A DNA stretch of 47,131 bases from Thermoplasmata archaeon (GCA_029864565.1 JAOTTD010000013.1:1-47131), one strand, 5' to 3'; counted from the first letter of the stretch, positions 8,803 to 16,391 are shown. Translations and numbers: made by a program. The notes: generated from the letters alone by a model not told the origin.

Positions 8803-10197
8803 ATGGGAGCCGTTGAGGCACTCCTTTCCGTATTGCTATCCTCGACGGTAGGCACGGGTGCGGGGTTCTGCACAGGGCTCGTCCCGGGGCTGCATGTGAA
8901 CAACCTGGCCGCAGTTGTTGTCGCCAGCTCAGCGTCGTTTGTAGGACTGTTCTGCCTCATCGGGTCGCTGTCAGGCTATAGCGAGGTCGCGCTGTTGGTG
9001 GCGTGTTTCCTCGTGGCGGCAATGGTGGCGCACATGTTCTCGGAGTCTGTCGTGGCGACATACCTCGGCATACCCTCCGGCGACAATGTCTCATTGCTGC
9101 CGGCGCACAGACTGGCCAAGGAAGGCTTGGGGCGGAGCGCGATCCGATCGTCTGCGAACGGTTCGCTGGCTGGCGCGATTGCCGGACTGCTGTTCATGGT
9201 CCCGGTGTGCATGTTCCTCGGCCCGCCTATCAACGCCTACTCGGCGCTGAAGGGTGTGATGGCCCTCGTCGTTGGTGGGCTATCGGTTGTGCTAGTCGTC
9301 TCGGAGGGGCTTGGGAAGCCATCCGCAATGAAACGCATCGCTGGCGCTGCAGCGTTCTTCCTCATGGCGGGCCTGGTGGGATACGTGGTCCTGGACACTG
9401 ACTATTTCGCTGCGAGCCTCCCCGACTTTCCATGGATTCATCCGTCATACGTGCCGAGGTCATCTTTGCTGCTACCGCTCTTCGCCGGGCTTTTCGGTAT
9501 ACCTACGCTGTTGCTCAGTCTCGGTCCGAGCTGCGGCCGTGAGAAAACATCGGAGCAACCCGTTGTCGCAGATATGGATCTGCGTCCTGGCATTGGCGTG
9601 AAAGAGGTCCTGACGTCCTCGATTGGCGGCGTGCTTGTGGGTTGGATTCCAGGTGTCACGTCCGGCTCGTCTGCGACGCTCTGCGCCAACGCTGTGAAAG
9701 GCATCGCCCCAGAAGGGGGCAAGCGAGAGGAGGCCGCCCGGTTCATCTGGATCTATTCCGCAATATCCTCCTGTGGTGCGGTGCTCTCTGTCGGGGCATT
9801 GTTCCTAATAGCCAGAGCCAGAAGCGGTATTATGCAGGCGGTGGTCTTCTTCATGGGCGGCTCAACCATCGAGGTCCGCGGCATCGGAACGATCGGCCCG
9901 ATGTGCGCAATCCTATTGTCGATGCTCGCTGCCGCCATGTTGTCCCACGCGATGATCCATGGCATCTCAGGGACGCTATTGACGCGCCTCCAGGGGTTGC
10001 TGTGCTCGCGGAGGACCGCCGCCGTGTCGATGGGGTTCGTTGTAGCGCTCGTGCTGTTCCTCACGGGCACAAGGGGCGGCCTGCTTCTGGTCGTCGCGAT
10101 GACACTGGGACTTCTGCCGCCTCTCTGCGGCCTTCGGAGAATCAACCTGATGGGCTGTCTGTTGCTGCCGATATGCGTGACCTTCTTGATGTACTGA
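8803..10197 (+). CDS. TctA-like (DUF112) multi-spanning permease
   Basis: This 464-residue protein has about ten to twelve membrane segments and the internal repeat of TctA/DUF112 permeases: TGLVPGLHVNNLAAVVV near residue 24 in the first half and VGWIPGVTSGSSATLCANAV near residue 280 in the second. Bacterial TctA forms the large membrane subunit of tripartite tricarboxylate transporters. Archaeal members usually lack the binding protein and small subunit, and none is visible here, so the substrate is open. The ATG at 8803 has no strong ribosome binding site. The 141 bp before it contain nothing I can identify. Confidence 0.82.
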   Translation: MGAVEALLSVLLSSTVGTGAGFCTGLVPGLHVNNLAAVVVASSASFVGLFCLIGSLSGYSEVALLVACFLVAAMVAHMFSESVVATYLGIPSGDNVSLLPAHRLAKEGLGRSAIRSSANGSLAGAIAGLLFMVPVCMFLGPPINAYSALKGVMALVVGGLSVVLVVSEGLGKPSAMKRIAGAAAFFLMAGLVGYVVLDTDYFAASLPDFPWIHPSYVPRSSLLLPLFAGLFGIPTLLLSLGPSCGREKTSEQPVVADMDLRPGIGVKEVLTSSIGGVLVGWIPGVTSGSSATLCANAVKGIAPEGGKREEAARFIWIYSAISSCGAVLSVGALFLIARARSGIMQAVVFFMGGSTIEVRGIGTIGPMCAILLSMLAAAMLSHAMIHGISGTLLTRLQGLLCSRRTAAVSMGFVVALVLFLTGTRGGLLLVVAMTLGLLPPLCGLRRINLMGCLLLPICVTFLMY

Positions 10198-10282
10198 GAA
10201 GTCGTCCGCAGGAAGGGGCGCACACGTTGCTGGTAGACGATGGTTTAGGTAGAGAGGGGTTCCGCCTTTCTCCCCCCGTTAA

Positions 10283-10545
10283 AATCGCAGGGACCCTCTG
10301 AGGCCGTGAGGAACTCCGTCATCCGCCCTCGTTGGACGGGTGCGATGTTCCGCACCCAACTCTTTCGGACCGCCTGCATAAAGGCGGACACCCCTCTACC
10401 TTTATCGTGATCATATCATCGGCGAAGGTGTGTTCGTCGAGCGTTGCCATCGCGTAAACGGGCGCTGCTGCTGCTGAAAAAACGGCGGTAGCAGGCATTG
10501 CGAATCCGTATACGAACAAGGCCGAATCCCTTCCCCCGACTTGTA
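10283..10545 (-). ncRNA. Candidate structured RNA of about 260 nt, identity unknown
   Basis: A 433-bp gap between the permease and the polymerase holds a dense set of inverted repeats. On the minus strand a TATA box (10564-10571) lies about 25 bp before a predicted start near 10540. The two ends can pair (AGGGAU near 10527 with GUCCCU near 10290, plus GGCC with GGCC). Inside are a 7-bp hairpin GGGTGCG/CGCACCC at 10338-10357, a CCGCC/GGCGG hairpin at 10371-10386 and a long GC-rich hairpin at 10463-10497. A U-tract (GATTTTAA) follows the closing helix. RNase P RNA and SRP RNA are possible by size, but I could not find their signature motifs. The opposite strand is also possible: it has seven T at 10572-10578. 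Confidence 0.4.
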
Positions 10546-10563
10546 ACCTGTTTCGTCAACATA

Positions 10564-10571
10564 CTATATAG
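10564..10571 (-). promoter_or_regulatory. TATA box of the candidate RNA
   Basis: The self-complementary CTATATAG is preceded on the minus strand by a run of A, giving an archaeal BRE/TATA-like element. The spacing to the closing helix of the candidate RNA is about 25-30 bp. Confidence 0.45.
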
Positions 10572-10630
10572 TTTTTTTCATTACTGACTCCCTTTTTGGA
10601 ACATTATTAAAATTGATACAATTAACGGCA

Positions 10631-13315
10631 TTATGTCGCGAGCTTTTCTCGCAGCCTCTCGCCCGTGTAGCCGAACGGCAGGAACAGTGTCTCCGTCGCA
10701 CGGACGAGGAGGTTTACGTACGCCTCATCATCGTATTCCTCGTCGCCGGATACGAGCGGCTCGACCCTCACGCGGACGCGGTCGTCCCTGCTGATCCCGT
10801 CGGTTATGATGTACCGTACCGCCTCCCCGGGATACAGCGTTGCCCCCTCTCGCCTTAGCTGTTTGAGCACCGCCAAACCGTCGTTGAACTGCTCGTAATC
10901 CTCGATGCCTTTCGATATCCTCCTCCTCAGCAGCAGCTTGTGCAGCGGCACGGTCTGCGACCTCACCGCCTCGACGTAGTCTGACAACACCTCGAGCGCC
11001 GCTGGTATGGTCTCGCGAAACTCCTTCGCATCGGACGCCTCCGCGAGGAGGGAGAGCATCTCGGACTGCATTTCCTTCACGAGCTCCGACGAGTCGCTCC
11101 TCCTTGACTCTATCCCCCTCAGCTTGAGCTCGCCGTCTTCGAAGGCGCCATAGTATCTGTTCAACACGCCGACGCCGCGGGTCTTGGACGGCAGGAACAC
11201 GATCCATCGATAGATCCCCTCGGCGTCGAGCGGTATGCCTATGTGGCCGGAGACATGTTCGCAGAACCTCTCCGGGTCGCCGTTGCCACTGAGCCAGAGC
11301 GAGTCGATTATTCCGTGGAGTATCTCGTAGCCGTGCGCCTCCGCAATCTCCGACGCCTGCAACATTATCTCTCTGCCGTATGCGTTGATGGCCTCGTGGC
11401 ATTCTATCCTGCCGAACCTGGCGTTCCTGTAGCCTGTATATCCGAAGCAGTTGTGGACAAGCGCACCGTTCGCCAGCGCGAAACCGTGCAGCGGATCGGC
11501 AATCGAGAAGCAGCATACACGATCGCTAGTCGGCGCGACCATCCTCGTGGACATGATCTTCACGCTCCCTGCGCATCTCTCGCCATCCCAAGCGCCCTGG
11601 TAGAGCGGAGGAAGGGATGGCAGCCTGTCGCCCGCCCTGAGCTCGTCGGCCCTTCTTAGGCGCAGGCCACCGTCGGTGAGCGTATAGCACGGGTGGTCGG
11701 GCGTGAGTGAAATAGCCTCTGCATCGCCTCCGACCTCCAGGGCGATCATCTGGTCCGGCGCCGGGAACATCATGACGCTGGATACGCGCTTTATTGCCGG
11801 CGTCATGCGGTCGTCTACGCCGAACACGCGCAGGCCGTCGCGCACCGCATGCTCCCCGAGGCCACTTCCCGAGTACCGCTCCACAATCTCGCCTATCGGA
11901 GCGATATCGAATCTGCCATCGCGCCTGTAGGGCACCGCCGTGCCCTCGTCCAGGCAGGTCACTAGGAGCCATTTGAGTAAATCTGAACGCCCCTTGTAGA
12001 GCGCGACGTCGCCGACGCCGTCCCTCACCATTCTCTTAAGCATAGTCCTGCGCTCTACCACCGGCTTGAGCACGCGCGGTATTAGGCCGATATGTCTGTC
12101 GCATATCCGGTAACCGAGGACTGGCACGGTGCGCGCGGTCTCTTCACAGCAGCCGCACATGATCGTCTCAGGAGAGATGTTGAAGCGCGTCATTATGTTC
12201 GGATAAAGCGAGGTGAAATCCACCTCGAGCACGCTGTCGAATATGCCCACCCGCGGCTCGTAGATGAACCCTCCGCGGTCCGCGACGATCAGCTCCGTCG
12301 CCGTCTTGAACTTCTCTGGAAGGTTCTTCTTCCACATGATCGCACACCCGTCCATGAGCGCCTGGTTGACCTCCATAGCGCTTATTGCGCTCCCGGGGGA
12401 CAGCCTGCCGAGCTCCTGGATGGGTGTGCGCGCTATGCGCGCGAGGTCTGTCAACCCCCCGAGGCCACCCTCTACCAGCATGAACGAGCTGTCGCGATCG
12501 AGATGTATCCTGCCCGCGAGTTTCTGCGAGGGCGGCTTGTACAATATCCTGCCGTAAGTGAAGTACGATTTCCCCTTCGTGCTCGGACGTCTCTGCCGTT
12601 CCTTCCCCAGCCGCGGCGGCTCAATACAAAGCGCCTTCGACCTGTGGTCCAGATACGGCAGCAGGAACGCGTCCCCCCCGTTTGTGTATATGATGTCCGG
12701 GTCCAGCCTCTGGACCGCCCTTTCCACCTCGCGGATTATGTGCTCCTCGTCGCCATCGATGACGTCCGAGCCGATCTCCGCGCGGACGAGTTTGTCTCCG
12801 AACGATTCCAGTCCCCTCCTGCCGCTGGTCGTCGCCCGCAATTCCACTGCCGACAGCGGCGGCAGCTCGTAATCCATGTCGAACGGGTCGTCAAGCATTG
12901 TCGGCTTCGGCGACAGCTCGACCAGCCCCATGGGGAACAATCCCTTCTCCACGAGGTATCTCTGGCTGAACCTGAGGTCGACGTCGAACAGGTCATAGTC
13001 CCTATATCTACCACGGTTGTCTATCGTCCGTGCCGTCTCCACGACCCTCGAATAATCCCTTATCGTGACGCCCAGCACTTCCTTCGGCTCCTCTGCGAGC
13101 CATAGGCGCTTCGACCGCCTCTCCACTAGCTCGACCGTGTCGAGTATCTGAAGTGCTCTCTCGAGCTCGTCGAGCTTCTCGGCCGAGGAACGGACGAATA
13201 TTTTAGGAAGGAATTCGCGGTCGACCACCCTGTGGGCGCCGCTCCTGGTCTTTACCCAGTAAATCATAGCGTTGGAGGCGTAGTCGGGGTAGATGTCGGT
13301 TATCCAGCCCCTCAT
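10631..13315 (-). CDS. polB2: PolB2-family DNA polymerase with mini-intein
   Basis: This 894-residue reading frame becomes a 725-residue family B polymerase after removal of a 169-residue intein (residues 454-622). Motif A is VDFTSLYPNIM (about 365), motif B is split by the intein (KWLLVT then CFGYTGYRN), and motif C is HGIIDSLWL (about 667) where active PolBs have the DTD triad, so the first catalytic Asp is Ile. The exonuclease motifs are also changed: the DIE-type motif reads SAVELRA, followed by YTNGGDAFLLPYL. These changes are those known for archaeal PolB2, long called inactivated but reported active in translesion or repair synthesis in Sulfolobus-type species. The ATG overlaps the stop of the 96-residue gene, so they are translationally coupled. 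Confidence 0.85.
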   Translation of the reverse strand: MRGWITDIYPDYASNAMIYWVKTRSGAHRVVDREFLPKIFVRSSAEKLDELERALQILDTVELVERRSKRLWLAEEPKEVLGVTIRDYSRVVETARTIDNRGRYRDYDLFDVDLRFSQRYLVEKGLFPMGLVELSPKPTMLDDPFDMDYELPPLSAVELRATTSGRRGLESFGDKLVRAEIGSDVIDGDEEHIIREVERAVQRLDPDIIYTNGGDAFLLPYLDHRSKALCIEPPRLGKERQRRPSTKGKSYFTYGRILYKPPSQKLAGRIHLDRDSSFMLVEGGLGGLTDLARIARTPIQELGRLSPGSAISAMEVNQALMDGCAIMWKKNLPEKFKTATELIVADRGGFIYEPRVGIFDSVLEVDFTSLYPNIMTRFNISPETIMCGCCEETARTVPVLGYRICDRHIGLIPRVLKPVVERRTMLKRMVRDGVGDVALYKGRSDLLKWLLVTCLDEGTAVPYRRDGRFDIAPIGEIVERYSGSGLGEHAVRDGLRVFGVDDRMTPAIKRVSSVMMFPAPDQMIALEVGGDAEAISLTPDHPCYTLTDGGLRLRRADELRAGDRLPSLPPLYQGAWDGERCAGSVKIMSTRMVAPTSDRVCCFSIADPLHGFALANGALVHNCFGYTGYRNARFGRIECHEAINAYGREIMLQASEIAEAHGYEILHGIIDSLWLSGNGDPERFCEHVSGHIGIPLDAEGIYRWIVFLPSKTRGVGVLNRYYGAFEDGELKLRGIESRRSDSSELVKEMQSEMLSLLAEASDAKEFRETIPAALEVLSDYVEAVRSQTVPLHKLLLRRRISKGIEDYEQFNDGLAVLKQLRREGATLYPGEAVRYIITDGISRDDRVRVRVEPLVSGDEEYDDEAYVNLLVRATETLFLPFGYTGERLREKLAT
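11450..11956 (-). other. Mini-intein inside PolB2 (no endonuclease domain)
   Basis: The insert starts with Cys (CLDEGTAVPYRR, block A), has TxxH in LTPDHPCYT (block B, about 85 residues in), and ends with a typical block F/G, ADPLHGFALANGALVHN, followed by Cys as the first C-extein residue. At 169 residues it has only the Hint splicing fold. There is no room for a LAGLIDADG or HNH homing endonuclease. The insertion point lies in polymerase motif B, at the place of the known Pol-b intein site of Thermococcales. All nucleophiles (Cys1, His in block B, Asn last, Cys+1) are present, so splicing is expected. Confidence 0.9.
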
Positions 13316-13602
13316 TCGATCATCTCACTGTCCCCCGCCGTATCCTCTGTGCCGTCGGCTCCATGCAAGGCCTTTCTGAGCCGCATGAGCTCTTTCTCGT
13401 GCTCGAGAAGCATGGAGAGGAACGCCGACTCGGAGGGGTCGACGCTGATGGCATAGGTGGATGCGGACGCATGCATGCGCGCGCTCCTGATGAGTGTTTC
13501 GAACGCCTCGCGGTCGTCCTTCCTGAGCGCCCTCCTGAAGTCGTTCCACTGCTGCACCATCCGCTCAAGCGCGAGGCGGTATGTGGGCACAGTCCTCCCC
13601 AT
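13312..13602 (-). CDS. 96-residue protein of the PolB2 operon
   Basis: This small basic/helical protein (MGRTVPTYRLALERMVQQWN at the start) has an acidic tail (DGTEDTAGDSEMIE). I recognise no named domain. A helix pair is likely: residues 8-42 (LERMVQQWNDFRRALRKDDREAF) and 58-80 (ESAFLSMLLEHEKELMRLRKAL). It overlaps the RadA-like gene's end by 38 bp and its own TGA overlaps the polB2 ATG, so the three genes are one operon and very probably one functional unit. A role as adaptor between the RadA-like protein and the polymerase is inference from position only. Confidence 0.75.
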   Translation of the reverse strand: MGRTVPTYRLALERMVQQWNDFRRALRKDDREAFETLIRSARMHASASTYAISVDPSESAFLSMLLEHEKELMRLRKALHGADGTEDTAGDSEMIE

Positions 13603-14356
13603 AGAACCTCCCCATGAAATCGTTCAAGACAGTCTGGTTCCAGGGCACGGGCGTGAAACTCGCCGACCGCGCTTCCTTGGGTATGCGTACGGCGATGCCG
13701 CTCCTCTCGCATCGCATCTGTATGTAGACATCGAAGGCGGTGGATAGAAGAGATATCATCTTCGGATCCGGCTTCACGCGGCCGGGCGTGTGGGATGTGA
13801 TCACGGTTATGGCTTCGCTCTCCCTTGTGACCCTTCCTATCTCCTTGGCACACTCTCTAAGCAGCTGATGCGATTCGGACCGCCGCACATCTTTGTCCAT
13901 GAACATGTCCGAGATAGATGAGATTATTATCGTGGATGGAGAGCTCTCCCTCGCCTCTTTATCGAGGAAGACATCGACCAGTGACACGAGCTGGTACGCT
14001 GTGAACGCCCGCGCCACGTTGACCATGGACAGCAGCTCGTGCCTGTCGAGCCCGCGCCGCTTGCAGAGGGCGGATAGCGTGTAAGGATCGATCGCGTTGC
14101 CCCCGTCTATCCATATCACCTCCTCATCGAACTCCGCCAGCGCGTGAACGCACAGGGTATGAAGCAGTTCGGAAGCGTATTTGGTGTCCGAATCCAACAG
14201 CGTGGTCGTGGACGGCCTGAACCCTCTTATGATGTCGTCTATCGGTGCGATGGATGTATTCAGGACTCTCTCCATCGCAAGAGGCCCGCTCCCGCTGAGG
14301 GTGGACAATGGCCGCTCGAAATGTCCCGTGCTTTGAGCGTAAAGAGGGGGCGTCAT
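13565..14356 (-). CDS. RadA/RecA-like paralogue with degenerate Walker A
   Basis: The 263-residue protein follows the RecA-fold strand pattern (IAPIDDIIRGFRPSTTTLL, then EEVIWIDGGNAIDPYTL near residue 80 and STIIISSISDMFMD near residue 140, the Walker B-like strand). Where RadA has the GxxxxGKT loop it has DSDTKYASELL, so ATP binding is probably lost or altered. The C-terminal half includes a TSHTPGRVKPDPK segment like the DNA-binding loop region of RadA relatives. It is the first gene of the operon with the 96-residue protein and PolB2. By analogy with bacterial ImuA (a RecA-like partner of DnaE2) it may guide the polymerase to damage; that analogy is inference. Confidence 0.75.
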   Translation of the reverse strand: MTPPLYAQSTGHFERPLSTLSGSGPLAMERVLNTSIAPIDDIIRGFRPSTTTLLDSDTKYASELLHTLCVHALAEFDEEVIWIDGGNAIDPYTLSALCKRRGLDRHELLSMVNVARAFTAYQLVSLVDVFLDKEARESSPSTIIISSISDMFMDKDVRRSESHQLLRECAKEIGRVTRESEAITVITSHTPGRVKPDPKMISLLSTAFDVYIQMRCERSGIAVRIPKEARSASFTPVPWNQTVLNDFMGRFYGEDCAHIPPRA

Positions 14357-14425
14357 CTCAGTCGCATTACGTCCGAGTCGAAGGTTAAATCGCTGCCCAG
14401 GGGAGTCGGGTGAATATAGTGGTGT

Positions 14426-14436
14426 CTTATAAAATC
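14426..14436 (-). promoter_or_regulatory. Possible TATA box of the PolB2 operon
   Basis: On the minus strand GATTTTATAAG lies about 70 bp before the RadA-like ATG. It would place the transcript start about 45 bp upstream of the gene. No other A/T-rich element in the gap fits better. Confidence 0.4.
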
Positions 14437-14592
14437 AGAGTCCGACATTGCTATCACCGAGGCGCCAGCAGGTGAAGGACATAAGCCCCTTTGAAACCCT
14501 GCAGTCATCGACATATCAAAAACGAATCTGCAGAGTGTTTCATTCTGCGCTTGTTTGTCCGAAACAATGCGTTGAACTGCCCTTTGCATCAG

Positions 14593-14612
14593 CGTTGACT
14601 TCTGAGTCAACG
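14593..14612. repeat. Perfect 7-bp inverted repeat
   Basis: CGTTGAC and GTCAACG with a 6-base loop TTCTGA, about 40 bp before the BsuPI-like gene. It may be an operator or hairpin. The remainder of the 297-bp gap 14357-14653 shows no gene. Confidence 0.55.
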
Positions 14613-14653
14613 AAAAGCCATTACTCAAGTGTATATGGATCAATCCAGCACTG

Positions 14654-15253
14654 ATGGAGGATCGGAAACCGACGAATGCAAGGCTGCGCAATAGACTGAG
14701 ACCGATTTCTGGCAAGAGGAGGATCGCCTTCTTGATGGTCGGAGTGGTCATCATTGCCTCGATAGCCACCGCAGCTTGGGCCATAGACAGATTGGAACGG
14801 GGAGTCACTCTAACAGTGTGCACGGACAAAGCGAGATACGCTTATGGGGAATCTGTTCAGATTAGCATCCAGCTCAAGAACTATGGCTTCAGCCCGGTCA
14901 CCTTGGTTTACTCAAGCAGCCTCATCATGTCATTCAGCATCTACGACTCAGACGACCAGGAGGTGTTCACCGGTCCCCGCATTGGTCTGGCAGTGATTAC
15001 CGATGTCGATTTGGAGCCGGGTGGAGTCAAGCGACATGACTACATTTGGAATCAAACCAACAACATGGGAGAACAGGTCTACCTTCCTGATACCTTCATG
15101 GTTCGTGCGTTCAGCGAGAGCTACGAGAGAATCTTCTATGCTGATGCAACATTCTCAATCCGTCAGGACTATTATATCCTAGGGGTTTCGGTTTTCGCCC
15201 CTATGGCCTTTTCTCAACCGATAGAATACAGAAGTGTGGCAGGTCGGATTTGA
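14654..15253 (+). CDS. Membrane-anchored BsuPI-like domain protein
   Basis: This 199-residue protein has a basic N-terminus, one membrane helix (residues about 23-44, IAFLMVGVVIIASIATAAWAI), and an outer beta-sandwich domain of about 120 residues. The domain has the BsuPI (intracellular proteinase inhibitor) pattern: LTVCTDKARYAYGESVQISI, VTLVYSSSLIMSFSIYDSDD, LEPGGVKRHDYIWNQ and a C-terminal strand pair. Function as an inhibitor is not proven for archaeal members. The natural end is probably near ATFSIRQDYY: the last 20 residues (SVFAPMAFSQP onward) are read from repeat R4 and flanking DNA, so the tail looks added when the repeat arrived. The ATG at 14654 is followed immediately by a GGAGG, which is not in ribosome-binding position. 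Confidence 0.65.
   Translation: MEDRKPTNARLRNRLRPISGKRRIAFLMVGVVIIASIATAAWAIDRLERGVTLTVCTDKARYAYGESVQISIQLKNYGFSPVTLVYSSSLIMSFSIYDSDDQEVFTGPRIGLAVITDVDLEPGGVKRHDYIWNQTNNMGEQVYLPDTFMVRAFSESYERIFYADATFSIRQDYYILGVSVFAPMAFSQPIEYRSVAGRI
15195..15216 (-). repeat. Dispersed repeat copy R4 (nearly intact)
   Basis: In the minus orientation: TGAG then AAAAGGCCATAGGGGCG, one base short at the end. It lies inside the 3' end of the BsuPI-like frame. Confidence 0.88.
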
Positions 15254-15438
15254 TTCTGCCCTATCTGGCTCGATGTCTAATCAACGCGGATTGAGACTTG
15301 GGAGAATGCACCAAACCTCTTTCATCTTTCTTGTGTCGATTACCAGTGCGAACGCTACGACGCGGCTGCTGCAGAAACTCTAAGATTGATGACGGCAATT
15401 GCGGACTGCCGAGCACTCGACTAGAGGGGGGGTTCTGT

Positions 15439-16095
15439 ATGATTGAAGTGAAGAAACTGTGTGTTTGGTGTGGTCTGGCGGTCTTGGTGATTGCCTGCTT
15501 GTCGTTTTTTGTGCCGTGGTATAAAGTCTCATATGACACCTACTCAGGTTTTCCTGCTGACCCGAGCACAGGAGTGCCGATCACAGTGACCATCAACTAC
15601 GAGCTAACTCAAGTCGTTTTGACCACGACCGACGGCGTTTACATGGAAGCCAGCTATTCAGCTATGGCAGACCGCTACTCTCTCTTCGAGGAAGTCCGAA
15701 ATGTGATGCTCTTCGAGACTGGATTGGTGGTTGCAGTGGCCATCATAGGTGCTGCAATCAGTGTCGCATCCGTATTCGAGAAGATGCGACTTCTCGTACC
15801 ACTTGGGATTCTGGCAATCGTTTTTTCTGTTGCGGGGCTCGTCTACCTTGTGCTTGCCGCATCGGGCGTCGATGCAGAGTTAATCGGTCTGAGTGGAGAC
15901 GAGGTGTTCCATATCGCGGAGGGATTCTGGGGTACGTCGAATGATGCAGTCTTCGGACCGTCCGTTGGCTGGTTCCTGCTAATTGCCGTGGTTGTCGTCT
16001 CAGTATGCATGATAGTGTTTGTACTGAGGGAGAGAAATCCATCGCAATTGCATGAAGATGAATGGGAGTCCATAATTATTGAGGAAAGCGCATAG
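15439..16095 (+). CDS. Unknown four-helix membrane protein
   Basis: The protein of 218 residues starts at an ATG following AGAGGGGGG. It has four hydrophobic helices: residues about 10-28 (CGLAVLVIACLSFFVPW), 96-113 (LVVAVAIIGAAISVAS), 118-140 (LVPLGILAIVFSVAGLVYLVL) and 175-196 (FLLIAVVVVSVCMIVFVL). A 65-residue Thr/Tyr-rich outer loop follows helix 1. The tail is acidic (HEDEWESIIIEESA). The layout resembles claudin-like or PMP22-like four-helix proteins, but I assign no family. The longer frame from 15298 has no signals. The stop is 21 bp before repeat R5, and the gene runs against the orientation of the repeats around it. Confidence 0.7.
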   Translation: MIEVKKLCVWCGLAVLVIACLSFFVPWYKVSYDTYSGFPADPSTGVPITVTINYELTQVVLTTTDGVYMEASYSAMADRYSLFEEVRNVMLFETGLVVAVAIIGAAISVASVFEKMRLLVPLGILAIVFSVAGLVYLVLAASGVDAELIGLSGDEVFHIAEGFWGTSNDAVFGPSVGWFLLIAVVVVSVCMIVFVLRERNPSQLHEDEWESIIIEESA

Positions 16096-16116
16096 GGAAG
16101 GGGATAGCCAAGGATA

Positions 16117-16136
16117 CGCCCCTATGGCCTTTTCTT
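16117..16136 (-). repeat. Dispersed repeat copy R5
   Basis: In the minus orientation the copy reads AGAAAAGGCCATAGGGGCG, with the TGAG end changed to CAAAG. It lies 21 bp after the four-helix gene. Confidence 0.85.
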
Positions 16137-16152
16137 TGCGATGACTCTTCCC

Positions 16153-16326
16153 TCAGCTTCGCCATTGAGAGACTCGATGGGCAATTATGCTAGCTAAAAC
16201 AGCGAATGGCCAAAAGGGAACGCCTATCCAGTAGATGAATCCTCGAGACCTTCGTCTAATGCCGTCTTGTCGAGTGTCTTCATCTGATTCGTGTCTTGCC
16301 CAGGCAAGAATGTGGTGTCGATCCAT
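16153..16326 (-). CDS. Small membrane protein, 57 residues
   Basis: Between repeats R6 and R5 the minus strand encodes a 57-residue protein from ATG 16326 to TGA 16153. It begins MDRHHILAWARHESDEDTR, has a basic stretch GIRRRSRG, then one membrane helix (about residues 30-50, FIYWIGVPFWPFAVLASIIA), and ends HRVSQWRS. The charge pattern predicts the N-terminus inside. A TATA-like CTATATAG lies 40 bp before the ATG. The gene nearly fills the space between the two repeats, matching the one-gene-per-unit layout. No family is recognised. Confidence 0.55.
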   Translation of the reverse strand: MDRHHILAWARHESDEDTRQDGIRRRSRGFIYWIGVPFWPFAVLASIIAHRVSQWRS

Positions 16327-16365
16327 ATGAGCCCCGGATTCTATGTAGTCAACTGGAGCTTCAGA

Positions 16366-16373
16366 CTATATAG
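16366..16373 (-). promoter_or_regulatory. TATA box inside a repeat-bounded unit
   Basis: CTATATAG, preceded on the minus strand by AAAAG, lies 40 bp before the 57-residue gene and about 20 bp after repeat R6. The unit therefore seems to carry its own promoter. Confidence 0.5.
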
Positions 16374-16391
16374 CTTTTCGAGGAATCCCGC

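Noticed and set aside
10319-10519. A 66-codon minus-strand protein
   Set aside because: It starts at TTG without a ribosome binding site and overlaps strong RNA hairpins; Ala-rich low complexity. Kept only as a note for testing.
10572-10578. Transcription terminator (T7) for the plus-strand permease
   Set aside because: It lies 375 bp after the permease stop, and the A-run on the other strand is better explained as part of the promoter of the candidate RNA.
12092-13105. Long plus-strand frame of 337 codons
   Set aside because: It is antisense to the PolB2 gene, which has clear polymerase motifs on the other strand.
10631-13315. A normal replicative PolB1/PolB3
   Set aside because: The DTD motif reads IID and the exonuclease motifs are altered, which fits PolB2 instead.
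14593-14612. attC-like simple site from the GTTGACT/AGTCAAC palindrome
   Set aside because: The GTTRRRY consensus is not met (C in a purine position), and there is only one copy.
14353-14829. Minus-strand frame of 158 codons
   Set aside because: It overlaps the N-terminus of the BsuPI-like gene and the gap, with no motif or start signal.
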